From: Salinivirga cyanobacteriivorans
GTDB taxonomy: Bacteria; Bacteroidota; Bacteroidia; Bacteroidales; Salinivirgaceae
DNA length: 64,000 bases
NCBI RefSeq assembly: GCF_001443605.1
Contig: NZ_CP013118.1
Coordinates: forward strand, 814,225 to 878,224
Direction of reading: 5' to 3'
Numbering within the stretch: the stretch's first letter is position 1; every line of letters begins with the position of its first letter. The notes beneath the pieces are model-generated. The model was not told the DNA's origin, made no database searches, and worked only from the letters and a program-made list of their open reading frames with translations. Below are positions 1-6,798 of the stretch, piece after piece. Made by a program: the position numbers and the translations under genes.

Positions 1-190
1 TGCAATCGTATATGCTATTTTTAACGTTTCTTACATCAAAACCAAAGCCTGATGTGGCATTTGCCTGTGGATCAGCGTCAACCAAAAGCACTTTTTGCTC
101 GAGCACACCTAAACTGGCCGCAAGGTTTATTGCTGTGGTCGTTTTTCCTACTCCGCCTTTTTGATTCGCTAGTGCAATTACTTTTGACAT
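1..190 (-). CDS. parA: Chromosome-partitioning ATPase ParA (Soj), N-terminal part, cut by window start
   Basis: Only the first ~63 codons are present; the gene continues past base 1. The N-terminus carries the deviant Walker A of ParA/MinD ATPases (KGGVGKTT) within the first 20 residues, followed by a Walker A'-like [10 protein letters not shown] stretch. The family binds DNA non-specifically as an ATP dimer and, with ParB bound at parS, segregates chromosome origins. The start is the ATG at 190-188, directly ahead of the [12 protein letters not shown] stretch. A chromosomal rather than plasmid ParA is inferred because all neighbours are housekeeping genes; parB would be expected just outside the window. 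Confidence 0.93.
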   Translation of the reverse strand, partial: MSKVIALANQKGGVGKTTTAINLAASLGVLEQKVLLVDADPQANATSGFGFDVRNVKNSIYDC

Positions 191-293
191 GTGTATTTAT
201 TTAAAATTCAACGTTCTACGAAAAATAATCCTGTATTAAACAGTTTTTTCTAAGAACCTGCAATTTAATCAAAATATTGTATGTTTTCTAAAA

Positions 294-308
294 TGTTCCA
301 CGCAAACA
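294..308. promoter_or_regulatory. Degenerate parS-like site
   Basis: The sequence TGTTCCACGCAAACA lies about 105 bp upstream of the parA start. The ParB-binding site parS in most bacteria is the 16-bp palindrome TGTTNCACGTGAAACA. The left half matches exactly, and the right half matches except that a TG pair is replaced by one C, so the site is one base short. It could be a decayed parS or chance. Its place beside parA favours the former. Confidence 0.35.
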
Positions 309-467
309 TTCAAGTTAAATTATACCTTATTGACATTCAGTAGCAACGCTGTATTAAATTTTCCGTGACAACCATACAACACTGCTGCATAGATACTTAA
401 CCACATAACTAATTACTAACAGGCTAAATTACAAGGTATTTGAAGAAAAGAAAACCTCAGTACGTGT

Positions 468-1577
468 CTAAAATAACTTGTACTCACACAAACGGGTCTC
501 AATTGGACCGTTAAACAACACTGTCCGCGAATTAGTTTTAAGACCTATGTTCCTTATAGCATGATCGTTACCAGACAAGACCCAGGCATCGTAACCTTTA
601 AATTGCTGTTTCAAATGATCACCAAATCTCCGGTAAAGCCGATCGATTTCATGGGTTTTAACTCGCTTATCGTAAGGAGGATTTGTTATTATTGTTCCAC
701 GCTCATCTTCACCCTGCACTGATTCAAAATCGCCGGTTTGCACAGCAATATACTTTTGTAAAAAAGCGCCCTGAATATTGGCTTTTGAAAACCCGATCTG
801 TCGTGGAGAGTTGTCCACACCTAAAATTGGGACTTCAATTTTCTTTTGGTCATCCTCTTCCTGCACCAACTCCAGTGTTTTCCGATCAAAGTCATTCCAA
901 TGCTCAAATCCGAACTGCGTGCGGTATGAGCCCGGTCTTATATTGGCTGCAATTAATGCCGCTTCTGTAAGTATGGTACCCGATCCACAAAACGGATCTA
1001 CGAGTTCATTCTGTCCTTTCCACCCGGTTTTCAGAACCATACCTGCTGCCAGTACTTCGTTGAGTGAGGCCTGGCCATGATGAGCCCTGTAACCTCTCTT
1101 AAAGAGCGCCTCTCCACTTGAGTTAAGTGAAATTGTACAGTTGTTATTACTTAAATATACATCTATGCGCACTTGCGGATTTTCTTTATCAACATTAGGT
1201 CTGCGTCCGGCTTTATCTGAAAAATAATCGGCAATGGCATCCTTGGTGCGTAGTTCAAGAAAATGCGAATGGTCAAAAATAGGTGAGTTTGCAGTGGCAT
1301 TAACCAAAATTGTTTTACGCACTTTAAAATACTGCCCCCAATCAATGGCACGTACCTGCTCATAAAAATCATTCTGATTTTCGATAGTAAACTCTTTAAT
1401 GGGCATCAAAACATTCAGGGCAGTACGTAATGCCATATTTGCGCGGTACATCATGGCTTTATCGCCTTCATAAGCCACAGCCCTTTTATGCGTCACGATG
1501 TTTTGTGCACCAATTTCCTTTAGCTCTTGAGCCAGTATGTCTTCAAGTCCGTGAAAAGTCTTTGATAATAGCTGCAT
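468..1577 (-). CDS. THUMP-domain class I rRNA N2-guanine methyltransferase (RlmL/RlmK-N-like)
   Basis: The product of about 369 residues has an N-terminal THUMP-type RNA-binding region and a C-terminal Rossmann methyltransferase. The SAM motif region is DPFCGSGTILTEAAL and the catalytic N-methyltransferase motif is TNPPYDKR (NPPY). These features place it with the family that makes m2G in 23S rRNA (the N-terminal half of E. coli RlmL, G2445); the exact target base is inference. An in-frame ATG at 1625 lies upstream, but the TAnnTTTG promoter at 1608-1615 falls inside that extension. I therefore use the ATG at 1577, giving MQLLSKTF. The gene is probably monocistronic. Confidence 0.9.
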   Translation of the reverse strand: MQLLSKTFHGLEDILAQELKEIGAQNIVTHKRAVAYEGDKAMMYRANMALRTALNVLMPIKEFTIENQNDFYEQVRAIDWGQYFKVRKTILVNATANSPIFDHSHFLELRTKDAIADYFSDKAGRRPNVDKENPQVRIDVYLSNNNCTISLNSSGEALFKRGYRAHHGQASLNEVLAAGMVLKTGWKGQNELVDPFCGSGTILTEAALIAANIRPGSYRTQFGFEHWNDFDRKTLELVQEEDDQKKIEVPILGVDNSPRQIGFSKANIQGAFLQKYIAVQTGDFESVQGEDERGTIITNPPYDKRVKTHEIDRLYRRFGDHLKQQFKGYDAWVLSGNDHAIRNIGLKTNSRTVLFNGPIETRLCEYKLF

Positions 1578-1607
1578 ATATGCAATTTGCTGATTAATAA
1601 ACCGCGA

Positions 1608-1615
1608 CAAAGGTA
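1608..1615 (-). promoter_or_regulatory. -7 promoter element of the THUMP methyltransferase gene
   Basis: On the minus strand this reads TACCTTTG, matching the Bacteroidota sigma-ABfr -7 consensus TAnnTTTG. It lies 31 bp upstream of the chosen ATG at 1577, which supports that start. Confidence 0.6.
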
Positions 1616-1629
1616 ACAAAAACACATTA

Positions 1630-1665
1630 AAAAAAGCTGCCCAAAATGTGTTGGACAGCTTTTTT
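1630..1665 (-). terminator. Intrinsic terminator after floA
   Basis: A hairpin pairs AAAAAAGCTG (1630-1639) with CAGCTTTTTT (1656-1665), with an inner CC/GG pair, followed by a T-run on the minus strand. It sits between the floA stop and the next minus-strand promoter. Confidence 0.8.
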
Positions 1666-1687
1666 GTGTTTATAAATTTTCTGGCAA

Positions 1688-2674
1688 TTATTCGTTATGT
1701 GGAATATCGCCATCGCTATCTTCATCTGCAATAGAATCACGCATTTTTGTATCGGCATCGATATTTTTCATGCGGTAATAATCCATTACACCTAAATTGC
1801 CTGAGCGGAAGGCTTCTGCCATTGCTTTTGGAATTTCTGCTTCGGCTTTAATAACTTTTGCACGCATTTCCTGGGCAAGGGCCTTATTCTCCTGCTCCTG
1901 TGCAACTGCCATAGCCCTGCGCTCTTCAGCACGAGCTTGTGCAATATTTTTATCGGCATCTGCCTGATCAATTTGAAGTCCGGCACCAATGTTTTTACCT
2001 ATATCGATATCAGCAATATCAATGGAAAGAATTTCGAATGCTGTACCTGCATCAAGGCCTTTTGAGAGTACTACCCTTGTGATATTATCGGGATTTTCAA
2101 GCACTGCTTTATGGTCAGCAGATGAACCAATGGATGAAACAATACCTTCACCTACACGTGCCAGTACAGTTTCTTCGCCAGCACCACCAACGAGCTGCTT
2201 TATATTAGCTCTTACGGTTACCCTGGCTTTACAAATAAGCTGAATACCGTCTTTAGAGACTGCTGTTACTGGTTTTGTGTTTATAACTTTGGGGTTTACC
2301 GACATTTGCACCGCTTCAAACACATCGCGACCGGCCAGGTCGATGGCGGTTGCCATTTTAAACGGTAAATCAATATTTGCTTTGCTGGCGGAGACCAATG
2401 CATGTACAACCTGCTCCACATGTCCTCCTGCAAGGTAATGTGCTTCCAGGTCGTTTCGCTCCAACTTAAGGCCTGCTTTGGTTCCTTCGATTAATGCTCT
2501 TACCACTACAGCTGGTGGCACTTTTCTCCAGCGCATCAGGATCAATTGTAGAAGCGATATCCGGACACCTGAAACCAGGGCAGAAAACCATAGTCCGATG
2601 GGTACAAAATAAAGGAAAATCCAAAGGACAACGATTATGGCAACCACAATCACAATATAAAAGGTAATACTCAT
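1688..2674 (-). CDS. floA: Flotillin-like protein FloA
   Basis: This 328-residue protein has an N-terminal membrane hairpin (about residues 4-40, strongly hydrophobic with [17 protein letters not shown]), a central SPFH/band-7 domain, and a long Ala/Glu-rich coiled coil (about 230-295, [20 protein letters not shown]). This is the usual length and layout of bacterial FloA (YqfA family), a scaffold of membrane functional microdomains. It lies 2 bp downstream of an NfeD gene; nfeD-floA pairing is a standard arrangement, and NfeD proteins are thought to act with flotillins. A terminator follows. The acidic C-terminus (ADEDSDGD) is characteristic of the protein, not a sign of truncation. Confidence 0.95.
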   Translation of the reverse strand: MSITFYIVIVVAIIVVLWIFLYFVPIGLWFSALVSGVRISLLQLILMRWRKVPPAVVVRALIEGTKAGLKLERNDLEAHYLAGGHVEQVVHALVSASKANIDLPFKMATAIDLAGRDVFEAVQMSVNPKVINTKPVTAVSKDGIQLICKARVTVRANIKQLVGGAGEETVLARVGEGIVSSIGSSADHKAVLENPDNITRVVLSKGLDAGTAFEILSIDIADIDIGKNIGAGLQIDQADADKNIAQARAEERRAMAVAQEQENKALAQEMRAKVIKAEAEIPKAMAEAFRSGNLGVMDYYRMKNIDADTKMRDSIADEDSDGDIPHNE

Positions 2675-2676
2675 AA

Positions 2677-3153
2677 CTAGCTATTTAATTGTTTAACAAT
2701 AAGTTTATTCGATTCTACTTTTACAACTTTTATGCGGGTACGTTCATTTACATAAGCTTCGTACGAACGTGCTTCGTATGATTTTCCGTTGACACGGACG
2801 CGCCCCATGGGATTCAATCTGGAGATACAAATACCTTCGTCGCCTACTTTTACTTCATCTTCTGATTCTGTTTGCGACACAACGCCATCAACATTTTCAT
2901 TGAGCATAAATTTTCGCCACGTGCCCCAACGGAGAGCCCAAAATACACTTAAAAACAGAAATACAATTGCACCGAGCAAAACGTAATTACCGGTTTCGGA
3001 ACCGAAAGTTTCATAAGAGAGATAAATGCCCGCCCCAATAAATAATACGCCGCCAATGGCAGCAATTGTGGTTCCGGGTATGACCAAAAACTCTAACAGG
3101 AGTAAAATTACACCTATTACAATTAGCATTATTACGGCAAAAGTTGTTCCCAT
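2677..3153 (-). CDS. NfeD family membrane protein, partner of FloA
   Basis: The 158-residue product has three hydrophobic segments in the first ~80 residues (one begins [19 protein letters not shown]), followed by a soluble OB-fold-like NfeD C-terminal domain containing [21 protein letters not shown]. The short NfeD form without an N-terminal ClpP-like protease typically accompanies flotillins. The gene shares its boundary with clpS upstream (both touch base 3153) and precedes floA by 2 bp, so all three form one minus-strand operon. A role in organising membrane microdomains with FloA is family knowledge, not shown here. Confidence 0.9.
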   Translation of the reverse strand: MGTTFAVIMLIVIGVILLLLEFLVIPGTTIAAIGGVLFIGAGIYLSYETFGSETGNYVLLGAIVFLFLSVFWALRWGTWRKFMLNENVDGVVSQTESEDEVKVGDEGICISRLNPMGRVRVNGKSYEARSYEAYVNERTRIKVVKVESNKLIVKQLNS

Positions 3154-3431
3154 TATTCAATTGTTACAGACAGGCCTCTGTCGATCAAAATATTTTTCAT
3201 TGGCTTAAGGAGTTCCATTGATCCGGTTTTTATATCACATTTGCCTTTGTAATGTGTAATGTAGGCACATTGCTCTGCCTGCTCATTATTATGATTACAC
3301 ACTTCAACAAGTGATTTGATTACAAAATCAAAAGTATTGACATCATCATTATAAAGTAGCAGCACGCGCTTGTCCACTTTTTTATCAACATTTGTCTGCT
3401 TTGGTTCCGGATTAATTCTTGACCCTGTCAT
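3153..3431 (-). CDS. clpS: ATP-dependent Clp protease adaptor ClpS
   Basis: The 92-residue protein contains the ClpS core: VLLYNDDVNTFDFVIKSL, then the helix with EQAEQCAYITHYKGKC. ClpS binds the ClpA N-domain and delivers N-degron substrates to ClpAP. The conserved N-terminal-residue pocket (YNDDxNTF) and the helical H-x-K-G region are present. It is the first gene of the clpS-nfeD-floA cluster. No clear TAnnTTTG promoter was found in the ~110 bp between it and the IS element upstream. Confidence 0.92.
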   Translation of the reverse strand: MTGSRINPEPKQTNVDKKVDKRVLLLYNDDVNTFDFVIKSLVEVCNHNNEQAEQCAYITHYKGKCDIKTGSMELLKPMKNILIDRGLSVTIE

Positions 3432-3572
3432 TTACTTATAAATTTGAGTTACAAATTTGTTTTTTGATTGGATTAATAATTATCCACATCTAACAAAAAT
3501 AGTGTTTTTTTAGCTAACTCTGCAAATATGCCAGTGAAAAGATAGTTAATCACTGTTGTCCGATAAAAATTT

Positions 3573-3607
3573 GAGAGGAGGAAGACTGCAGTAGCCTTCC
3601 TTCTCTC
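3573..3607 (+). terminator. Terminator-like hairpin in the left end of the IS4 element
   Basis: A 15-bp stem with two mismatched pairs (3573-3587 with 3593-3607, loop GCAGT) is followed directly by a run of six T. It lies inside the element, upstream of the transposase promoter and start. Such hairpins can stop transcription entering from outside and so limit transposase expression. Confidence 0.65.
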
Positions 3608-3615
3608 TTTTTTAG

Positions 3616-3623
3616 TAGATTTG
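3616..3623 (+). promoter_or_regulatory. Putative transposase promoter (-7 element)
   Basis: TAGATTTG matches TAnnTTTG and lies 22 bp before the transposase ATG, just after the internal hairpin. No good -33 TTG at the expected distance was seen. Confidence 0.45.
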
Positions 3624-3645
3624 TTTTACCACAAACACTCTACTT

Positions 3646-4845
3646 ATGGATAAAACTACACATTTTTTTGGAACATCGGTTTTCGGACAGCTGATTTCCT
3701 TAATTGATTCAAAAATCATTACTGCAAGTGCAAAAAAGCACGGTTCGGATCACTATGTAAAGAAGTTTAAAACTAAAGATCACTTAATTAGCATGCTGTT
3801 TTGTTCTTTTGCTAAATGCACATCTTTACGCGAAGTAAGTGGCGCAATGCTTGGTTTATCAGGTAAAACCAAACATTTTCAGTTAAATCATATTCCAAAG
3901 AAAAGTACCTTGTCAGATTCAAATAAACGTAGAGATTGTGATGTGTTCGGAGAAATCTACAATAAGCTACTCAAACAATATGGTCATTATATTTCGGACA
4001 GCAGAATTAAAGATGTAATAAACAAACAAGTAGAGATTATTGACAGCTCAACCATCAGTTTGTTTAAGGATATATTGAAGTGTGTTGGACGGCATCCTAA
4101 AACCGGTAAAAAGAAAGGCGGTATAAAACTTCATGCAACGATAAATGTAGACGAAACTGCACCCAAGATGGTTTGGCTCACCAGTGCTGCCACTCATGAC
4201 CATGTATTGTTAAATAGTCTTAAGCATAATGCAAACACAATATACGTATTTGACAAAGGCTATAATGACTACAAAGCCTTTGATAAATTTTCGCAAACAG
4301 ATACAGGTTTTGTCACCCGAATAAAAGACAATGCAGCATATAAAACGCTAAATGATTGTAAGATAGAAGAACATATTCATAGTGGGGTTGAAAAAGATGA
4401 AATCATAGAAGTTCAGGTAAAATATGAGAATAACACACGCCCTTTAAAGCTGCGTAAAGTCCAGTTCTACGACAGAAACCTTAAAAGACGGTTTGAGTTT
4501 TTAACTAACTTGTTTGAAATGAGGGCTGATTTAATAGCTGCTATTTACAAACTACGATGGCAAATTGAACTTCTGTTCAAACAATTAAAACAAAATTTCC
4601 CGCTAAAATATTTTCTCGGGGACAATGAAAATGCGATTAAAATACAGATATACTGTGCCTTAATCGCAAACCTATTGATGACTGTTATCCAAAAAACGCT
4701 CAAGAGGAAATGGGCGTTTTCCAATTTAGTTAGCTTCTGTAAAATTCATTTGTTTAACTACATTCATTTATTCAGGTTTCTTGAGCATCCGGACAAAGAT
4801 TGGCAGAAAACTTATGACGAATTGATGCAGCCCTCTCTATTCTGA
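3646..4845 (+). CDS. IS4-family DDE transposase with N-terminal DUF4372-type domain
   Basis: The 399-residue transposase appears full length. The N-terminal ~75 residues match the DUF4372 region found in many Bacteroidota IS4 transposases. The catalytic acids are visible: first Asp in IIDSSTISL, second Asp in VFDKGYNDY, and Glu in the Y-(2)-R-(3)-E signature YKLRWQIELLFKQLK. No frameshift or stop interrupts it, so the element is probably active. The start is the ATG at 3646, following the promoter at 3616. Confidence 0.95.
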   Translation: MDKTTHFFGTSVFGQLISLIDSKIITASAKKHGSDHYVKKFKTKDHLISMLFCSFAKCTSLREVSGAMLGLSGKTKHFQLNHIPKKSTLSDSNKRRDCDVFGEIYNKLLKQYGHYISDSRIKDVINKQVEIIDSSTISLFKDILKCVGRHPKTGKKKGGIKLHATINVDETAPKMVWLTSAATHDHVLLNSLKHNANTIYVFDKGYNDYKAFDKFSQTDTGFVTRIKDNAAYKTLNDCKIEEHIHSGVEKDEIIEVQVKYENNTRPLKLRKVQFYDRNLKRRFEFLTNLFEMRADLIAAIYKLRWQIELLFKQLKQNFPLKYFLGDNENAIKIQIYCALIANLLMTVIQKTLKRKWAFSNLVSFCKIHLFNYIHLFRFLEHPDKDWQKTYDELMQPSLF

Positions 4846-5010
4846 GGCTTACTTTAAAAAATTCATTAAATGCAAACCTTAATTCTCAGAAAATCATAGT
4901 TTTGAAAAATCAATTGATCAATTCCGTGCTTTTATCGGACAGTAATGATAGTTAATAACTAATTTAAATACGGGGTTGCAAAAGCTGAAAACATTTTGCC
5001 AGAAATTATA

Positions 5011-5018
5011 TAGTTTTG
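5011..5018 (+). promoter_or_regulatory. -7 promoter element for the methyltransferase/thiamine-binding genes
   Basis: TAGTTTTG fits TAnnTTTG and lies 17 bp upstream of the ATG at 5036, giving a short leader. Confidence 0.5.
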
Positions 5019-5035
5019 TAAAAAAAACTACGTAA

Positions 5036-5677
5036 ATGAATGTTTTCGCCAAAGAAAAAGTTGCACAGGGCTACGATGACTATTATAACACTGATTTTGG
5101 GAAAAAAGTGGGTCAAATAGAGGAGCAGCTTGTAAAAGATCTGATGCAGGAAATACCGCCAATGCCTATGCTTGAGCTGGGATGTGGAACAGGCCACTGG
5201 ACACGCATATTTATGAACATGGGATATGAGGTTACTGCTACAGATGTTGCCGAACCAATGCTCAGGGTAATTCGAACCAAAGACCTGAAAATAAATATCA
5301 GGGAGCTTGATGCAATGAATCTACCTTTTGAAGATAATAGCCTGAAATTAATAACAGGTATTACGATGCTGGAATTTGTGCATGATCAGCAACGGGTAAT
5401 TGATGAAATATTCAGGGTGCTGAAACCGGGAGGCTGGCTGGTTTTGGGTTGTTTAAACAGCGAATCGGTATTGGGTAAAACAGCAGACAATGATCCGGTT
5501 TTTAAGCATGCTAAATTTCTTGATGCCGCATCATTAAAAGAAAAACTGGATAGTTTTAAACGTGTTGAAATTAAAAGTGGTGTCCATTTTTCTGAAAGTT
5601 TTGAAATTATGGATGGTAAGCCCGAGGCCAAAGCATATGCACCGGCTTTCATGGCAGTATTGGCACAAAAAGGTTAA
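5036..5677 (+). CDS. Class I SAM-dependent methyltransferase
   Basis: This 213-residue protein has a Methyltransf_11-type Rossmann fold. Motif I is MLELGCGTGHW (about residues 45-55), motif II ends VTATDVAEPML, and motif III contains RVLKPGGWLVLGCL. There is no signal peptide or membrane segment, so it is cytoplasmic. The substrate cannot be read from the sequence; the family includes small-molecule, quinone and lipid methyltransferases. It ends 3 bp before the thiamine-binding protein gene and is probably co-transcribed with it and the Cys-cluster gene. Confidence 0.85.
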   Translation: MNVFAKEKVAQGYDDYYNTDFGKKVGQIEEQLVKDLMQEIPPMPMLELGCGTGHWTRIFMNMGYEVTATDVAEPMLRVIRTKDLKINIRELDAMNLPFEDNSLKLITGITMLEFVHDQQRVIDEIFRVLKPGGWLVLGCLNSESVLGKTADNDPVFKHAKFLDAASLKEKLDSFKRVEIKSGVHFSESFEIMDGKPEAKAYAPAFMAVLAQKG

Positions 5678-5680
5678 AAT

Positions 5681-5923
5681 ATGTTTATAAGCGTAGAAAT
5701 AAGTTATTATCCGCTCGAAAATAACTATGACCAGCCTGTAAGTGAATTTATTGAGGGCCTGAACCAAATGGCTGACATAAATACAGAAGTTGGCAGTATG
5801 AGTACCGTGGTAACAGGAGAATATCGCAAAGTAATGGATGCTCTAGACGCACTTATGAGCCAATCCTTTGAAAATTACAGCTCGGTATTCAACCTAAAAA
5901 TTTCCAATACCTGCCCGGTTTAA
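5681..5923 (+). CDS. Thiamine-binding protein of the MTH1187/YkoF-like family (UPF0045)
   Basis: The 80-residue protein matches the small ferredoxin-like-fold family (PF01910): it begins with a beta strand (MFISVEISYYPL), has EFIEGLNQM as helix 1, and carries the characteristic STVVTGEYRKVMDAL stretch. Related proteins such as YqgV bind thiamine, and a regulatory or salvage role is generally assumed. It follows the methyltransferase gene by 3 bp. The family assignment rests on motif resemblance; the ligand is inference. Confidence 0.75.
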   Translation: MFISVEISYYPLENNYDQPVSEFIEGLNQMADINTEVGSMSTVVTGEYRKVMDALDALMSQSFENYSSVFNLKISNTCPV

Positions 5924-5982
5924 TACAATTGATTAATTGCATCATAATTGCATGATGACGATTAAAGTTAAAAACTATTATT

Positions 5983-6237
5983 ATGGAATGTCGCCCCGGT
6001 TGTGGAGCTTGTTGCATTGCGCCTTCTATATCATCACCGATTCCGGGAATGCCCGATGGCAAACCTGCAGGGGTTCGCTGTATTCATTTATCTGAGGATT
6101 ACAGGTGTTTAATTTTTGATTCGCCTGACCGCCCCGCAGTCTGCGCTGATTTTCAGGCTGAACCAGGCGTATGTGGCACTAACCGTAATGAAGCTCTTGA
6201 AATATTGACCAATTTGGAGCGTGAAGCTGACAAGTAA
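5983..6237 (+). CDS. YkgJ family cysteine-cluster protein
   Basis: The 84-residue protein starts with the cluster CRPGCGACC and has further Cys residues at VRCIHL, YRCLIF, AVCADF and GVCGTN. This matches the short YkgJ-type CxxxCxxCC proteins (PF03692), thought to bind zinc or an Fe-S cluster. The proline-rich stretch [15 protein letters not shown] is typical of the short subfamily. Its function is unknown. It lies 59 bp after the thiamine-binding protein gene and converges on the minus-strand GyrI-like gene. Confidence 0.85.
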   Translation: MECRPGCGACCIAPSISSPIPGMPDGKPAGVRCIHLSEDYRCLIFDSPDRPAVCADFQAEPGVCGTNRNEALEILTNLEREADK

Positions 6238-6243
6238 GTGCGA

Positions 6244-6798
6244 CTAATCTTCAACAGGCATGAGATATATGATTGTTTTGTTTTGCATTTCATAAATCTC
6301 AATCATCTCTCTTTCGGGTTTACCTAACTTTTTCAAATATTTTTTGAATGCCGGGTAAACGCGCATGGCTCCAATCATAATGGAAAAACGGCTTTTATAG
6401 GGAAATGCTGTATAAATATATTTTTTATGATGTACCTTTTTAAGTTCAAAGTCTCCAGGTTGATCTTGTGTAATTGAATCGGGAACAATAAAACCGATAT
6501 CGCTACGGAGTTCAAATCTTTTGGTTTTTCTGGGGTTATCGTAATAAATAGTTGCAGGACTCACCACAGGAATAGATGCTTTTTGTAGTTCTTTCATCAA
6601 ATCCTCCATAATTACCATATTCTTTTGATAATCGCCCTTATGAAAAGTATAAGCAAAATTAAGGGGGCGAAAAGCGCCTTCTTTTACCTTAATTTTTTTA
6701 AACATTTTGTGATACAACAGTATACTCAAAGCACCCATAAAAAGCACCAGGAGTATAATTACAACCACTAATAATTGTTTTGTTAATAATGTCATCAA
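6244..6798 (-). CDS. Membrane-anchored GyrI-like (effector-binding) domain protein
   Basis: The 184-residue protein has one N-terminal transmembrane segment (about 8-29, LVVVIILLVLFMGALSILLY) followed by a soluble domain. The domain resembles the GyrI-like/AraC effector-binding fold (PF06445): RFELRSDIGFIVP, then HKKYIYTAFPYKSRFSIM, then MIEIYEMQNKTIIYLMPV at the end, the usual last strand. Such domains bind small hydrophobic ligands. It is the last gene of the minus-strand operon and overlaps the SpoIIE-receiver gene by 4 bp, implying translational coupling and a shared role. The assignment is by pattern and moderate. Confidence 0.65.
   Translation of the reverse strand: MMTLLTKQLLVVVIILLVLFMGALSILLYHKMFKKIKVKEGAFRPLNFAYTFHKGDYQKNMVIMEDLMKELQKASIPVVSPATIYYDNPRKTKRFELRSDIGFIVPDSITQDQPGDFELKKVHHKKYIYTAFPYKSRFSIMIGAMRVYPAFKKYLKKLGKPEREMIEIYEMQNKTIIYLMPVED

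Larger units (their letters stand above)
3551..4946 (+). mobile_element. Complete IS4-family insertion sequence (1396 bp)
   Basis: The element holds a single DDE transposase gene. An exact 10-bp direct repeat, GATAGTTAAT, flanks it at 3541-3550 and 4947-4956, as expected for the long target duplications of IS4-family elements. The two ends share the inverted sequence TGTCCGATAAAA (from 3558 on the left; complement TTTTATCGGACA ending at 4942 on the right). The outermost 4-7 bases are not well conserved between the ends, so the exact tips rest on the target duplication. The element lies between the clpS operon and a methyltransferase gene and interrupts no recognisable gene. Intact ends, duplication and reading frame suggest recent insertion. 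Confidence 0.9.

Noticed and set aside
1578-1625. Upstream ATG start of the THUMP methyltransferase
   Set aside because: A TAnnTTTG promoter element lies inside this extension, so it would not be transcribed in full; the ATG at 1577 gives the conserved start.
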